Assembly (NCBI RefSeq): GCF_964204645.1
Contig: NC_134028.1
Coordinates: 1,984,001-2,048,000, forward strand
Origin: Tubulanus polymorphus
Lineage: Eukaryota > Nemertea > Palaeonemertea > Tubulaniformes > Tubulanidae
Direction of reading: 5' to 3'
DNA length: 64,000 nucleotides
Part shown: one piece after another, positions 1-12,905 of the stretch
Numbering within the stretch: position 1 is the first letter of the stretch
How the letters are laid out: each line of letters starts with the position of its first letter
Position numbers and translations under genes: made by a program
The notes under the pieces: generated by a model
Seen by the model: the letters and a program-made list of their open reading frames with translations, nothing else
Told to the model about the DNA's origin: nothing
The model's database searches: none

Positions 1-28
1 AGTTAAAACATTCGACCGACTGTCAGCG

Positions 29-99
29 AGCTCGGTGGTCTAGTGGAATGATGCTGCGCTAGTAATTTACTAGCCCGGGTTCGAGTCTCGCTCGATCCG
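29..99 (+). repeat. tRNA-like sequence (degenerate tRNA or SINE head)
   Basis: An A-box-like start (TGGTCTAGTGG at 36-46), a perfect 5-bp anticodon-type stem (GCTAG/CTAGC around 58-74) and a B-box (GGTTCGAGTC at 78-87) lie in tRNA order and spacing. The acceptor stem (29-35 with 92-98) pairs at only about five of seven positions. The base before the putative anticodon ATT is A instead of the invariant U33. A functional tRNA is therefore unlikely; a tRNA pseudogene or tRNA-derived SINE head fits better. It would lie in an intron of the minus-strand DCTN5 gene. Confidence 0.45.
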
Positions 100-391
100 C
101 TATTTTTCTCTAACTCTATTCTCCACACTTTTCTTGAATTTTCTAAGTCGTGCACCTCTGTACGCATGCGCGGCGTTAATCGGCCAATCAGCGACAGTTA
201 TTAGCGTATCCTAGTCCCGTACGAATAGTCTCTAGAGTAATCCGTACGGGTCCGTACGAGTTTTCTCTTTTTCCCAGAATTTTCTATTCAATCAGGAGAT
301 ATCCGGATAATGACGTTAATCAGGATAATGTCATTCGTGTTGGCAAAATATGCACTTCCTATAAAAACGAAACGGAGCATATTTTTCTTAC

Positions 392-813
392 CCCTTGGAA
401 AATTTTTTGAACGCAGGTCGTATAACGGCTTTGTTACTGATAACGCAATGTCGTCCGATTCGCACATTTGCCAAATCTCCACGTATTATACAGTCGGCCA
501 TGATAATTGTCTGAAATTTAAAAATCAATTCACGAGCGAAGTGCAAGTGAACCCTATATACCACCGCCATTGATCGTCACAATTTCACCTCTAATTTGGT
601 ATAATTCCTTACCTTGCCATTAAGGACGATATTCTGACTGCCACACAAAACCGATTGTCGACTAACTTTATTTCCGGACGCCTTGAAAAAAAAACGATCA
701 TTACATTTCTCCAAAAAAGAATAAAATAATGAATTGAATTTAACTATAAATATCCAAATATTTACCGTTTCTATGTATTCCGGCTTGTTGTAATATTTAT
801 CAGACAGTTCCAT
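392..813 (-). CDS. DCTN5: Dynactin subunit 5 (p25), N-terminal exons only
   Basis: DCTN5 is a subunit of the pointed-end complex of dynactin, the cytoplasmic adaptor of dynein-1. Three exons are visible on the minus strand: 766-813 (start codon at 811-813, [16 protein letters not shown]), 613-681 ([20 protein letters not shown]...) and 392-510 (ending [11 protein letters not shown]). Phases are 0, 0 and 2, with good GT/AG signals. The residues match vertebrate p25 closely, including the start of its left-handed beta-helix hexapeptide repeats ([18 protein letters not shown]). The remaining C-terminal exons would lie beyond position 1; I found no match in 1-391. The gene is head-to-head with the PIK3AP1-like gene, with start codons about 570 bp apart. 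Confidence 0.95.
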
Positions 814-1384
814 ATTTATCTGCGTTTGTCTACGTATTTGATGATGATAGAATGTTAGTAGATTACGCCTATAAAACCGGCATTGCTGCGAATGTTTTAG
901 AATACCATTGACAGTTCGGTTCCATGTTATAAGTCCAAAACACAGTCCACTACATAGCGGCAACCAGGAAGTAATTTTGCGGGAATTCCCAAATCTTTAG
1001 ACATTTTCCATCAAAATATTTCGGTATTCGATGACAAATATGCGTGAAAATAGCGTCGTTTTTGGGCCGGGATCAATGAATCTGTTTAGAATATACGTCG
1101 AATCAGATGGTATGCGATGACCTGAAATTTTAACTGGTTCTTCAACAAAAAAGTAATTAGATGACAACAGATAATATCCGAATTGAAGGTAAAGTAATTT
1201 GACCCTCTCTCTAGTCTAGTCGGGCAATTATAGATAAATAACAACATAACAAAGTAACTTTACTGGATCTATCAAAAATTTTCCCACATAAAATCACAAG
1301 TAAGTTGCTGATTAAGATATGGATTTTCGAAACAAATATCTGAATTGATTTGTTCATTTTCAGAGTAATAATTATACGAGGAGT
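814..1384. promoter_or_regulatory. Divergent intergenic/5' UTR interval, DCTN5 to PIK3AP1-like
   Basis: These 571 bp separate two divergent start codons and must hold both 5' UTRs and, most simply, a shared promoter. A probable 3' splice site (pyrimidine tract ending TTCATTTTCAG) lies at about 1352-1363, just before the PIK3AP1-like start codon, so a 5' UTR intron of that gene is likely. I see no clear TATA box and no other gene. Sharing of the promoter is inferred from position only. Confidence 0.4.
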
Positions 1385-4300
1385 ATGGCAGAGCACTATA
1401 TCATCCATGCATCTGATGGTCATCAGTGGGCAGAATTCCTCCGTTCTAAATTACTTAAGATCAGAAAAAACCTGAATGTGAAACTGGAGAACATTGACGA
1501 GTTGTTTCTTGTTCAAAGTGCTACAAGAATCAAAATTCAAGAAGCGAAAAATGTTATGTTTCTATTAACTTCCTCATTCCAGAATAAACTGAGTGCGAGT
1601 TCAGAAGATGTTTATTCGATTGAAAATTTATTGAAGAATCGATTCACTGAGGAAAGTGAAGGAATTTTAAATTGGCCCTTCGCGATTTTGCTCGGTCTAT
1701 CAGAGGAAGAATTTGTCGATGAAATCGGACAGAAAAATATCGAAAAACTACCGCGGTTCCGCAACTGGACGAAAGTACGAATACAACCAGACGTTGATGA
1801 AACGGGCGTAAGAAAAATTACGGAACGTGTATTGGAATTGATCGAAGGTAAACGACAGGCACCGATTACAGGTGATGGTGGCCGGAGACCGAGCGGTCAA
1901 GAGCTTCCACCGAGCAGGACATCATCACTCAAACGGAAAGGATTCACAGTAAAATTGATTCCATCGACGGTTTGTAAAGGAGTAAGTTTATTCGTATACC
2001 ACCACATAGTGAGAACCTTGTTAGGCCTTTTTTTTAATAGCTTGGTTTACGGGGTAGACCTATTAAAATATCATTTCGGAGGAGGAAAAAAAAATTTTTT
2101 TTAAATTCCCTCAGTGAGATCAAATCACTTTTTGTAGGAAGAGGGAACTGTTGATGGGGCAATAAATGATTCTTGGAAAGTTCGAACTCTGCACACTGCG
2201 ATCAAAAAAGAACCTCGCGTTTTTCAATTTTTTTTCATTCAAGCCAGGATTCTCATTCGGCTGAGGTGAAAAATTTTTTTGGCTCGTTTTTTCACTGAAT
2301 TTGTTCCACAGACGGGAATAAAAATCTAATGTTTCTTTAAATTTTTGGAGGCGGTTCCCGTAAACCAAGCGATAAAAAAAAAGGCCTTAGAACTAATTTA
2401 AAGCCCAACGCACACGATGCTGAGAAACACAGAAACATTTATTGTCTACTTTTAATTCTTGATTTTTTCCAGGATGAGGTAGCTGTGATATCATTGTGTG
2501 AAACGAAAATCAGAAACATCGAAATCAGTTTGAAATCCGGGGATCGCGTGTTATCCATGCCAGCGAGTAAATTAAACCCGGGAGCGCATTCATTCATCAT
2601 GCCAGGTACGATTTCAAACATCTAAAATCAGGTCCGTCGGAAAGAAAATTTCAATGCTAATCTACGTAATGGGTGTCCAAATACAATGGGATACCGGCAA
2701 GGCTACTGTGGGAAGCGAGGATTCGGCGATAATCCGCCAGGATTGCTAGTGGCATTGGGTTACCGCGCTTCAATTTCTTCTACATTTCAATAAACTTCGA
2801 GTCAAATTTTCCGATTAGTAAATCAATTTTCAGTGAAATCAATACCATCCACTTAGTGAGAAAGGGAATCTTATATCTATCCGATGAGTCGTTTGATAAT
2901 TTTCTCATTTGTAAGCCTAAAAGTAAAGTTCAAATTTCATTGAAAATGAACTGATTTTCACTACGAATAACCCGGGGCCAGTTGCAAAGTCGTGACTTAA
3001 GTCCAAAAGTGGTCTTAAATTTTAAAGAATCTTAGATTGACCAAAGAACTTAGTTGGTCTTAGACTGGTCTTAAGTCTAAGCCATGACTATGCAACCGGC
3101 CCCGGTGTTTTGTCATGCCATCTGGTGTTGCCGGTATCCCATTCATGGATATTTGTCTGATTTATCTAGATATGCCGGTTGGTGATTTAACAGTCAATGT
3201 AAAAGCATCCTTCGCTAAAGATAACGCGTCTGCTGAATTCACAATTACGAATCAGTCCATTTTTGATCGTTTATTGAACCAAGCTAGCCAACCGGCTTCT
3301 TTAATGTTGAGCACGTACAACATACGCAGTATGGATAGTTTAGACAAACTGCTGACGAGTTTTCTAAAAGATTTATCTGATGATGTGAACATATTTTTGA
3401 AGACGTTCGAGTTTGAAAAACAACAATATACTGAAGGTATTTATTTTCATCAGTTCCAATATTTTGATCATTCATTTTGCACTGTTTGAAGCTTTTCAAC
3501 AATGTTAATCTTAATGATTAATGGCAGGTTCTACCAGTGAATTGGAATGTCCATCTCTGATTCATTTTGCTGCTAAGTTTGGGCTACTCGAGTTTGGTAA
3601 AGAATTGCTGCTACGTGCGTTTTCTCATCAGGCATACACAATTGAAAATTGCGATGGGAATTTCCCTCTGAACATTGCTGAACAGCATGGGAATCATGAA
3701 CTGGTTGATGTATTTTCTCAATTCGTAAGTATGAGTGCATATTCTCAAATACATGTACATGTATATGTATATCACAGCTATCAGTTGCACATATCTCACA
3801 GGGACTTGTCACGATTGATAATGTGCGGTATGTGACCAATGATTGGGGTACCAGAATCCTTGCAACTGTATAATAGAAAAATTCTTTTACAGTATAACTC
3901 GTTAATTCGGATCGGTTTCATTTGGATTTTCGCTTATTTTGGACTAAAATTCCAGTCCCTCTAGGTTGTTCTATTCAAATGAAAGCATATAATTCGGATT
4001 TCATTTGATTCTGACAAAATTTCCCAGTCCTAGGTGATCCGAATTAAGTAAGTTTGACTGTATTATACAATGATACTGAGGTTGGTCATTGACTTTATTC
4101 ATTCGCTATCAATTGTGACAAAATGTATTATTTCTCTTTTTCCTACAGGAGGCATCACTGTTAGGTCGAGAAATCTATTGGAATATCAAAGATGGAATGG
4201 ATTTGCTAAAAACAACTGATCATTGTACTGATTATGACTATAAGCGGTTCGGCGATGAATTGTTCTCATGCGTAAACTGTAGTGATACCTACTCACCCAT

Positions 4301-5824
4301 TGATGAGTCGATTTATGTGGCTATGAATAGAATTGACACAACACAAACATACGAAGGTGACGATATCTACTGCCATGTCCCAAGATGTAAGTCTTCTGAA
4401 AACATGTTGTCTTACAATAAAATTAAGGGAAATTCTTTTTTGTCAGCCTAAGCTTATTTTTTTCTAGCTGATATTTGGCCACCACCAGTAGTAGAACTAG
4501 ATGATGATCTTTATGGTGAGAATTACAGAAATATTTACGTATTTTTATTTTCTAAATCCCAGCTACTTATGTGAAAAATCCAATCTTATTTATTTTCTAG
4601 GGTCCATTTCATCAGATACATTGACAACTTACAGTCCACCATTCGATTGTTCTGGTCGACATGCAGATGTTTTTATTCCAGATGATAGTAAGGACACCCT
4701 TCAAAAATAGTGGATAATTTTCAAAAATCAAAATCAAGTGACCCGAATGCTTTGCTCAAATTTATTCATTTGTTTAATATTCATTTCTCAGCTGGCAGAG
4801 ATTATAGCCAAGAGGAGTTGCTATTAATCCTGAAGGAACATGCAGAGCAGAAGTTCACTGAGAAAGAAACGATTTTGAGAGCTAGAGATTGGGTCCGTAC
4901 TTACAGCGGTGGCCATACAAGATCATTCAAACGCCATAAGGTATGGTGAATGTTTCAACAAAATTTCCGTACTTTGAATCTTAACCCGTATTTTCCTTCT
5001 TCGTATTTCTAAAAAAATTGTTATCCATTTTCTAGCAAAACCTCTCTATTATGCGGTCACATATTCTCAGTCATGTAGGAAAGACTGGCGCTGATATTCA
5101 AATAGGTCACCCAGAAATATCGAAAGACATCGGAGCAGGTGATGAATTTAATGGAAGGGTAAATACATTTAAATGATTACTTTGAACCTCATAAATTGTG
5201 CCCTTCGCACTGAAGACCTCTCACATTGATTTGGTACAAATTACGTACTGTATTTCCATTACTGTTTTTCAGGTACAAAATTATAAGCCAATGAAACAAT
5301 TTCAAATGGCACAAAGACATCTAAAAACTGCAAGTACTATAAGTTCAAGCAGCACTAGTAAGTCAACTTGTGCAAAACATAACAATATCCTGAAGGAATT
5401 GAAAAATTCAGAAACTACATATTTTTTCTTTTTAACAATATGATTTGTTTCAGGTTCAGCATCATCTCGAGGTAGTCGCATCAGCTTTCAGGACAGCGGT
5501 GTCGAAGAATCTTCAGCAGGGTCCCATGAACCACCCCCCTTATTGCCACCGCGAACAAACAAAGCTCATTCCAGCTTCAAAAAGCATTCCTCATCATCTA
5601 CGTCATCAAATCAATTACCATCATCTCCAATGAGTAAACATGATCCGTGCGACTCTCCAAGAGGCAGACAATTCAGCTCTGTTGATTTATCTGCTTCCTT
5701 GAAATCAAGTGACATGTTTCTTAATCGTAAGGATGATTTCTATGATGATGATGCAGATGATGATTATGATGATGATGATGATCCACCCATCATTCCCCCT
5801 AGAGTTCCACCTCGAAAGTATTAG
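1385..5824 (+). CDS. PIK3AP1: PI3K adaptor protein, BCAP/BANK/Dof family (TIR-DBB-ankyrin)
   Basis: Predicted cytoplasmic adaptor linking receptors to PI3-kinase. Exons: 1385-1981, 2473-2605, 3170-3436, 3528-3724, 4149-4386, 4468-4515, 4601-4687, 4792-4940, 5036-5158, 5273-5357, 5454-5824; all phases agree, giving 764 aa (human PIK3AP1 is about 805). Residues about 1-150 resemble the TIR-like domain (YIIHASDGHQWAEFL). The DBB domain follows at about 200-330, then one or two ankyrin-like repeats (LIHFAAKFGLLEFGKELL) at about 335-398. Tyr454 lies in YVAM, a YxxM site that binds the p85 SH2 domains when phosphorylated. The tail has proline-rich SH3-type motifs (PPPLLPPR, PPIIPPRVPPR) around an aspartate run coded by GAT repeats. 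Invertebrates have one such gene (fly Dof/stumps), so PIK3AP1 versus BANK1 cannot be decided. A polyadenylation signal is at 5968-5973. Confidence 0.9.
2021..2390. mobile_element. Foldback/MITE-like element in PIK3AP1-like intron 1
   Basis: Imperfect terminal inverted repeats of about 33 bp: 2021-2053 (TTAGGCC, a T run, then AGCTTGGTTTACGGG) against the reverse complement at 2357-2390 (CCCGTAAACCAAGCG, an A run, then GGCCTTAG). The roughly 300-bp interior has A/T homopolymer runs and no coding potential. This is a non-autonomous inverted-repeat element by structure only; I see no certain target duplication. Confidence 0.55.
2973..3105. mobile_element. GGGGCCAGTTGC-family foldback MITE
   Basis: A 133-bp element with inverted ends: CCGGGGCCAGTTGCAAAGTC on the left and GACTATGCAACCGGCCCCGG on the right. 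Its interior of CTTAAGTC/TTAGTTGGTCTTAG motifs is also self-complementary, so the whole unit can fold into one hairpin. The same terminal motif is found at 57391-57525. It sits in an intron of the PIK3AP1-like gene. Confidence 0.7.
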
Positions 5825-6306
5825 AGCTTTCCTCTTACATGTCTGCTGCATTCCATGACGAAGTAATTTTTACTTTCTGCGATTGATAAAATCAGGTTTA
5901 TTTAAATATATTCGATGGATACAAGGCATCAGAAAATTATTTATTATATTCTGTAAACAGAAAGACAATAAACAGTTCATGTATATCTTCCAACGTGTCT
6001 GAAGAATTCTGTTGAAGACCATCTTCTTATGAATAGTAATTAATTGGAATGATGTAAAACGTACTTATGTATGTAGGTGCTATAAACTTATATAATATCG
6101 TGAGTTTAATTTATGCAAAAATATATAATCTGTAGCAATATTTGTTGTTTTTATTACATTGTACTTCTGTAATTCAAACAGTCTGGGTCATTCTTCAAAT
6201 GGGAATGTGGTCAATGGCCGAGAATGATATGCGTGGTAAATTGAGATGATTTTGTATTTGTACGGCTATTGAAGCCATCGTTCCCTAAACAGGAACTGTA
6301 GGAAAG

Positions 6307-6532
6307 CGTTAGGTAAAAGTGCATATCTGCACCTCTCTGCGTAAACGGTTCAATCAATTACTTAAATATCATTGTTTAAGATTCAAAATGTCATCAGCAA
6401 TTCAGTACATTGTCAATGGCTAATTTTAAGATATCTTCACTAGAGAGAGTATAGAGATTTTAGCCTGGATTCTGTCATTCAGCAGATTGCGTCAATCACG
6501 AGAGGTGCGGATCTGCACTTTTACCAAGCGTT
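6307..6532. mobile_element. Short inverted-repeat (MITE-like) element
   Basis: The left end reads GGTAAAAGTGCATATCTGCA followed by CCTCTC (about 6312-6337). The right end carries the inverted match GAGAGGTGCGG then ATCTGCACTTTTACC (about 6500-6525). The TIRs are about 27-30 bp with few mismatches around about 160 bp of non-coding DNA. The boundaries are approximate and I see no certain target duplication. Confidence 0.55.
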
Positions 6533-7346
6533 ATGTCTGGTATTCATATCATATCAAGTTCAGGAACTGTTATGGTTATTTCTAACACTGTACCCGTATA
6601 TTAGGTGATATGCTCAATTTCACTCGTTGTAACACAGAACTCACCGAAATTTTATATTTAAAATGAAAAGATATTAATTACAATCCAGCTGATTAAAAGA
6701 TTACTGATTGTGCTACCGGGGAACAAGAAAAGTTAACCAGAGTTTATTTATATTTTCAGTAATAAACATGTAATCTAGATAAATAAAGACCATTTTACCA
6801 GAAAAGCACAAAAATTGTTGTCACGTTTGTTTTATTTCAAAGCCGCATATGTAGATTTATCAGTGTGCCGAAATTTTGTTTGGTGCGTGCTGCCATCTGT
6901 CTTTTACGGTACGGTACTATATTGAGTATTTATTGTATGTTACTTATATCAGTCGGATTACATGATGCATCATCGTGAACGAAATATTTACACCAACATT
7001 TGAGGAGTACGTATTTGGGTAAGGCACTCTTGATTGATTAAAGGTTGCCAAAGTTTAAATTGCCAATAAATACTCAGCTACCGTACACATAGAACGCGCT
7101 CGCCCCACAGAATACTGAACTGTAGTTCAAGGGTTAACTAATAGTGTAGCAGTGACTAAAGTTAAAATCGTCTGGCGGAACGACAGCCAAGTTTGGCGCG
7201 TACTCGCGCGCGCTTGCAGTGTTTCGTTGCTGACTCTTTGTAATGCTGATAAATATACTTTTTTATTGTACGCCTCGGGCTGTGATATTTCGTCAATCGT
7301 TTGTGAAACTGTCAATTCTGTTGTCAAATCTAGGGAAGCCGTTTAA

Positions 7347-7565
7347 GGCTAAAAAAAATTGATACCTTGTTTCTCCGCTCTGCTGAGCTTAAATGTTGAC
7401 CCGGCCGGCCGCCTATCTACCCTATACATTACTTTTTTTAAATCGTGATCAATTTAACCATAACAGACCCGGCCGCTATAGAAATGAACTGTTTATGAAT
7501 TTTATCATATTTTACAAAAATGACCCGGCCGCCGCGGAGAAACAAGGTATCATTTTTGTTTAGCC
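7347..7565. mobile_element. MITE with 3-bp TAA target duplication (Harbinger-like)
   Basis: Near-perfect TIRs of about 32 bp begin GGCTAAAAAAAATTGATACC and end GGTATCATTTTTGTTTAGCC. The flanks are TAA at 7344-7346 and TAA at 7566-7568, a 3-bp TWA duplication as made by PIF/Harbinger elements. GACCCGGCCG-type motifs recur three times in the 219-bp interior. There is no transposase, so it is non-autonomous. The superfamily is an inference from TSD length and sequence. Confidence 0.7.
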
Positions 7566-8528
7566 TAAGATACTAGAGATGATATTCCGTCACTTACATA
7601 TTTTTTTGAAAAAAACTGTTCGTTCACTCTGTATGTTCATTTTATTCCCGGGATTTTATTGTCATGTACTGCCCTGTATTGATGTTAGTATTACATGTTA
7701 TTTCCTATGTAACATGTATTTTATGGAGCAGTGTACAAGTTCAAGTTGCGGACGAATCTGAACTTGGAGTAATCTAAGTGAGTTTGATGATCAATGATTA
7801 GTTGATTGGGGACATCGTGATAAAATCGTATCTTCAAAATCGATGTGAAAATCGATTTTACGCTTCATTAATTGATTTTACGTAGGTTTAACCACTTATA
7901 AAACCATTCCATTGTTCGTAAAATGTACGTAGTTAAAAGACAATGAAAAATAACACAAAATATGCACGATGTCCTGTCAAAACAAAGAAGAAATCTCATC
8001 ATCGTTTTTTACATTGTGTTACATAATAGTTTTCCGAAATGGTGTAAGAAATACGTAAAATCAATGAGTAACGACAACGCATAAGATCGAAAGTTTTTTC
8101 ATTATTCTTGTGTAAGATGTGGCCCAAAAAACTACCGTACGTAGATTCAATACAATCGTGTGGAATTATTTCGAAAAAAATCGTTTTCATAAACGATTGT
8201 TTCAAGGTATAGATTTTAAACAACGCATAAAATAGATCCATGTACGACAGAAAATGTACGCTCAGTCACCGTGGTCTTGTTTGTATAATTTCTTATCTTC
8301 GATTAAACTCCACATGATATATAACTTGGTACTAGGTCGCCTTAAACTTTTAGTGACTGGGTTAGTAGCCTCTCGTACTCGTCTGGAACGAGACATTTAC
8401 TGCACGTGGGTGTCTCAAAATTGGTTTCGATATCGATAATTTATATTTCAGAAGCGATTCGCTCGTGATTTTCCGGGTTATCCGTCGGATAGCGTGTATG
8501 TTGAACACGGCGACAGTTTATTGTCACA

Positions 8529-10273
8529 ATGACTACAGAACGTGACAAAAAGCATCTTCAATTGGACGATCCATCGTTGGCGGAAAGTATTATCATAATA
8601 TCAGCGTGTACACTAGCAGCCATTATTACTGGTGGTACAAGGTATTCAGTTGGTATACTACTCGTGGAATGGATGGATTATTTTCAAATCGGGAGCGCTA
8701 TGGCTGCCTGGTTAGGCTCAGTGACATTCCTAACCTACTACACATTCGGTAAGCCTTTGTACGACGCGTGCGAAAAAAAATCTACAATCATTAATTGAAT
8801 CATTTTATGTTTCTGATCTTCGTTGGAAATCATGTAAAAACAGAGATAACGACAGAATGTCTTTTTTTGATTCTAGGGCCTTTTGCAAATGTGATAGTGA
8901 GATGGTTTCGCCTACGCCCTGTTCTATTTACGGCAGCGATGGTTTTTTCTACTGCTCTGGCTTTGTCGTCATTAGCTGCTAATGAATATATACTTATGGT
9001 CGGATGGGCAATAGCAGGTAAATTGATATAAATGTGCATCTTTCCGTCCAAAATCTAAAGTATATGCATGATTTTACTGTTATCTACTTAATGCTGAACT
9101 ACTTTTGGTATTTGGCCTTTTTTCCAGATCAATTCCCGTTATATCTCCTCTATATTTCAGGTGTTGGATTGTGTTTTTTCTGCGTCCCTTTAATCCCTTA
9201 CATCATACAGAAATTCCCGGTGAAGATACGTTCGGTGGCTAATGGTCTGTTCGCGTCTGGAACAAGTTGCGGGACTTTCTTGTACACTTTTATAGTTAAC
9301 GGAACGTTGGAGGCTTATGGATGGCGCGGGTGTATGCTTATTCTAGCCGGCATCTCTCTCAATCTATGCGCTGTCGCGTTGTGCTTACTTCCGATCCGTC
9401 ATCGCGAATCCAGCGAAGAACGCGTAACTATGAACGGGCGAGATGAAGATGGTGATGATGGTGATGATGATGATGATGATGAGAATATCACGAAGGATAA
9501 ATCAGATATTGTAAACGATACAACGTTTGAAAAAATGGAACTTGCCGATGATACAAAACGCCGTTGCGTTATTCATAATAGTCGAGATTTATTTCATTTT
9601 TATCTATTCAAAAACTGGAAATTCCTTTCAGTTTTATTGCATTTCGGACTGCTCTACATGAGTGCCGCTATTGTCTATATTCACATCGTATCCGGCACTT
9701 TACAGCTTTATGGAGTCGATCTGCAAACCGCTTCGTACACCATCTCCTGCGTGGGATTGTCGAATTTAGTTGGTCGATTCGCCATTTCTGTCCTGGTTCA
9801 TCTTCCTCGTGTCGATACTTTAACTGTTCATAATTGCTGTAATATAATTCTCGGGATTCTGTTGATTATATTCCCTCACTGCGGTAATTACGTCGGTGCT
9901 TTGATTGTCAGTGCGCTGATCGGGTTAGCCCTGTCAGGATATGGATCGCTTCCTCAAATTGTGCTCGTCGATCAACTCGGTGATGAAAACCTTCAAACTA
10001 CATTCGCCTATTTGATGGTTGTGTCCGGGGCTTTTTATAGCGCTGGTGGACCGCTTGCAGGTCGATGAAAAATATTTCAAAAATGAAATCTTTCTTAAAG
10101 AAAAACTATTTCCGTATAATTAACGTTGTTTTTATTATTTTACAGGGGTGTTGTATGACCTATCCGGCGATTATCAGAATTCGTTTTATTTTGCGGCTGC
10201 TATAGCGTTTTTGAGCGTCATAGTTTTACTGCCTGCCTGGATAAAACAAATTAGAAGTCTTCAAAAAGTATGA
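8529..10273 (+). CDS. Monocarboxylate-transporter-like MFS protein (SLC16 family)
   Basis: Predicted 462-aa plasma-membrane transporter with 12 membrane segments. Exons: 8529-8748, 8877-9017, 9161-10060, 10146-10273, all joined in phase 1. The fold is MFS-like: hydrophobic segments start at residue about 19, and the N- and C-halves are separated by an acidic cytoplasmic loop (about residues 210-260) with a (GAT)n-coded aspartate run. The stretch FPVKIRSVANGLFASGTSCG matches the SLC16 TM5 motif (RR.LA.G.A.AG...G). The usual TM1 motif [D/E]GG.W is replaced by TGGTRYSVG, so ordinary proton-lactate transport should not be assumed. The substrate is unknown; related orphan SLC16 members include steroid, thyroid hormone and amino-acid carriers. 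The ends are well defined by ATG and TGA. Confidence 0.85.
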
Positions 10274-10640
10274 CCTAAAGCACCGGATATTACTTGAAAT
10301 AACTCTTTTACTGTGTTAATAGGTTCTTTTGTAATACATTATTTACTAATAATTGAAATATTACGAATTGTTTGTTCATTTTATGGGATATCGAACGGAG
10401 AAAATATCAGCAATTGAATTTATAGAATTCGATGAACAGTGAACCACGAACGATCATACGGTTCGCCTTTTTAATTTTTGACTTGATTTACATCACACAA
10501 TTTCAATGGTTGTGCCATGTGAGAACGAAATTGGAAAATAAAATAGCACCGTCTCCTTATCAAAGTATGATAAGAAAATTCTCGATAAGGCAGAAATAAA
10601 AGCATAGGTACATATTTCATTTGATGATAGTTTTCCCACA
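10274..10640. other. Short intergenic interval
   Basis: 367 bp between the SLC16-like stop codon and the protease start codon, both on the plus strand. It holds the transporter 3' UTR (an AATAAA at 10537-10542 is possible) and the protease promoter. No gene is visible. Confidence 0.5.
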
Positions 10641-12369
<1,729 letters not shown>

Positions 12370-12905
12370 TCACTTTGAAAAACTATTATACGTGTAATCT
12401 AAAGATTAAGTTGTTAAATAAAGCTTATGATACAGGTATACCGATAGAATTTAGTGAATTATTTTTGTCCTTGGAGAATTGTATGGCTGAATGATCTCAT
12501 CATAACCTTACTCGGACAAACTGGAGCGAAGTTATAGGGATAGGAAAACGCGTTAGGAAGTCAGAAAAATGATTTCGTTTTCAACCGTGTTAGTAAAAAG
12601 AGTTGGCCGTGTTCGAGTTAAGTGAGGTTTACTGTATGATATATTAGGAATGTTTTTACAAGTTGTTGTAAATCGTGGCGTTCTCGAATTACTTACGTTA
12701 TTGATCTATGATAACGATTAATCATGTCGTATATCATGTCAACCTGTGACGCTATTTATGAATTTTTTTTCAATAGTCTCCATGAGTTAATTAATCAAAC
12801 GCAACACGATGTTACCCAGTTTCACTGTCCAATGAAATAATGAAGCATGTCGTCATTTTATTCATAATTCACCTCGAAAAAATTACAAGAATCTAGAACG
12901 CAGCC
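12370..12905. other. Intergenic DNA, protease to galaxin-like gene
   Basis: 536 bp with the protease 3' UTR (AATAAA at 12417-12422) and presumably the promoter of the galaxin-like gene. AT-rich; no gene or repeat recognised. Confidence 0.5.

Larger units (their letters stand above)
5825..8528. other. 3' UTR and intergenic DNA before the SLC16-like gene
   Basis: AT-rich, non-coding. The start is the 3' UTR of the PIK3AP1-like gene (AATAAA at 5968-5973). Two inverted-repeat elements lie inside (6307-6532 and 7347-7565, listed separately). Short open frames such as 7152-7346 and 7999-8241 have no recognisable similarity or splice context. The last few hundred bases should contain the promoter and 5' UTR of the transporter gene; no TATA box is obvious. 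Confidence 0.6.

Noticed and set aside
29-99. Functional tRNA gene
   Set aside because: The acceptor stem is mispaired at about two positions and U33 is replaced by A, so only a tRNA-like repeat is reported.
310-573. Plus-strand open frame of 87 codons near the window start
   Set aside because: It is the antisense shadow of the DCTN5 exon at 392-510.
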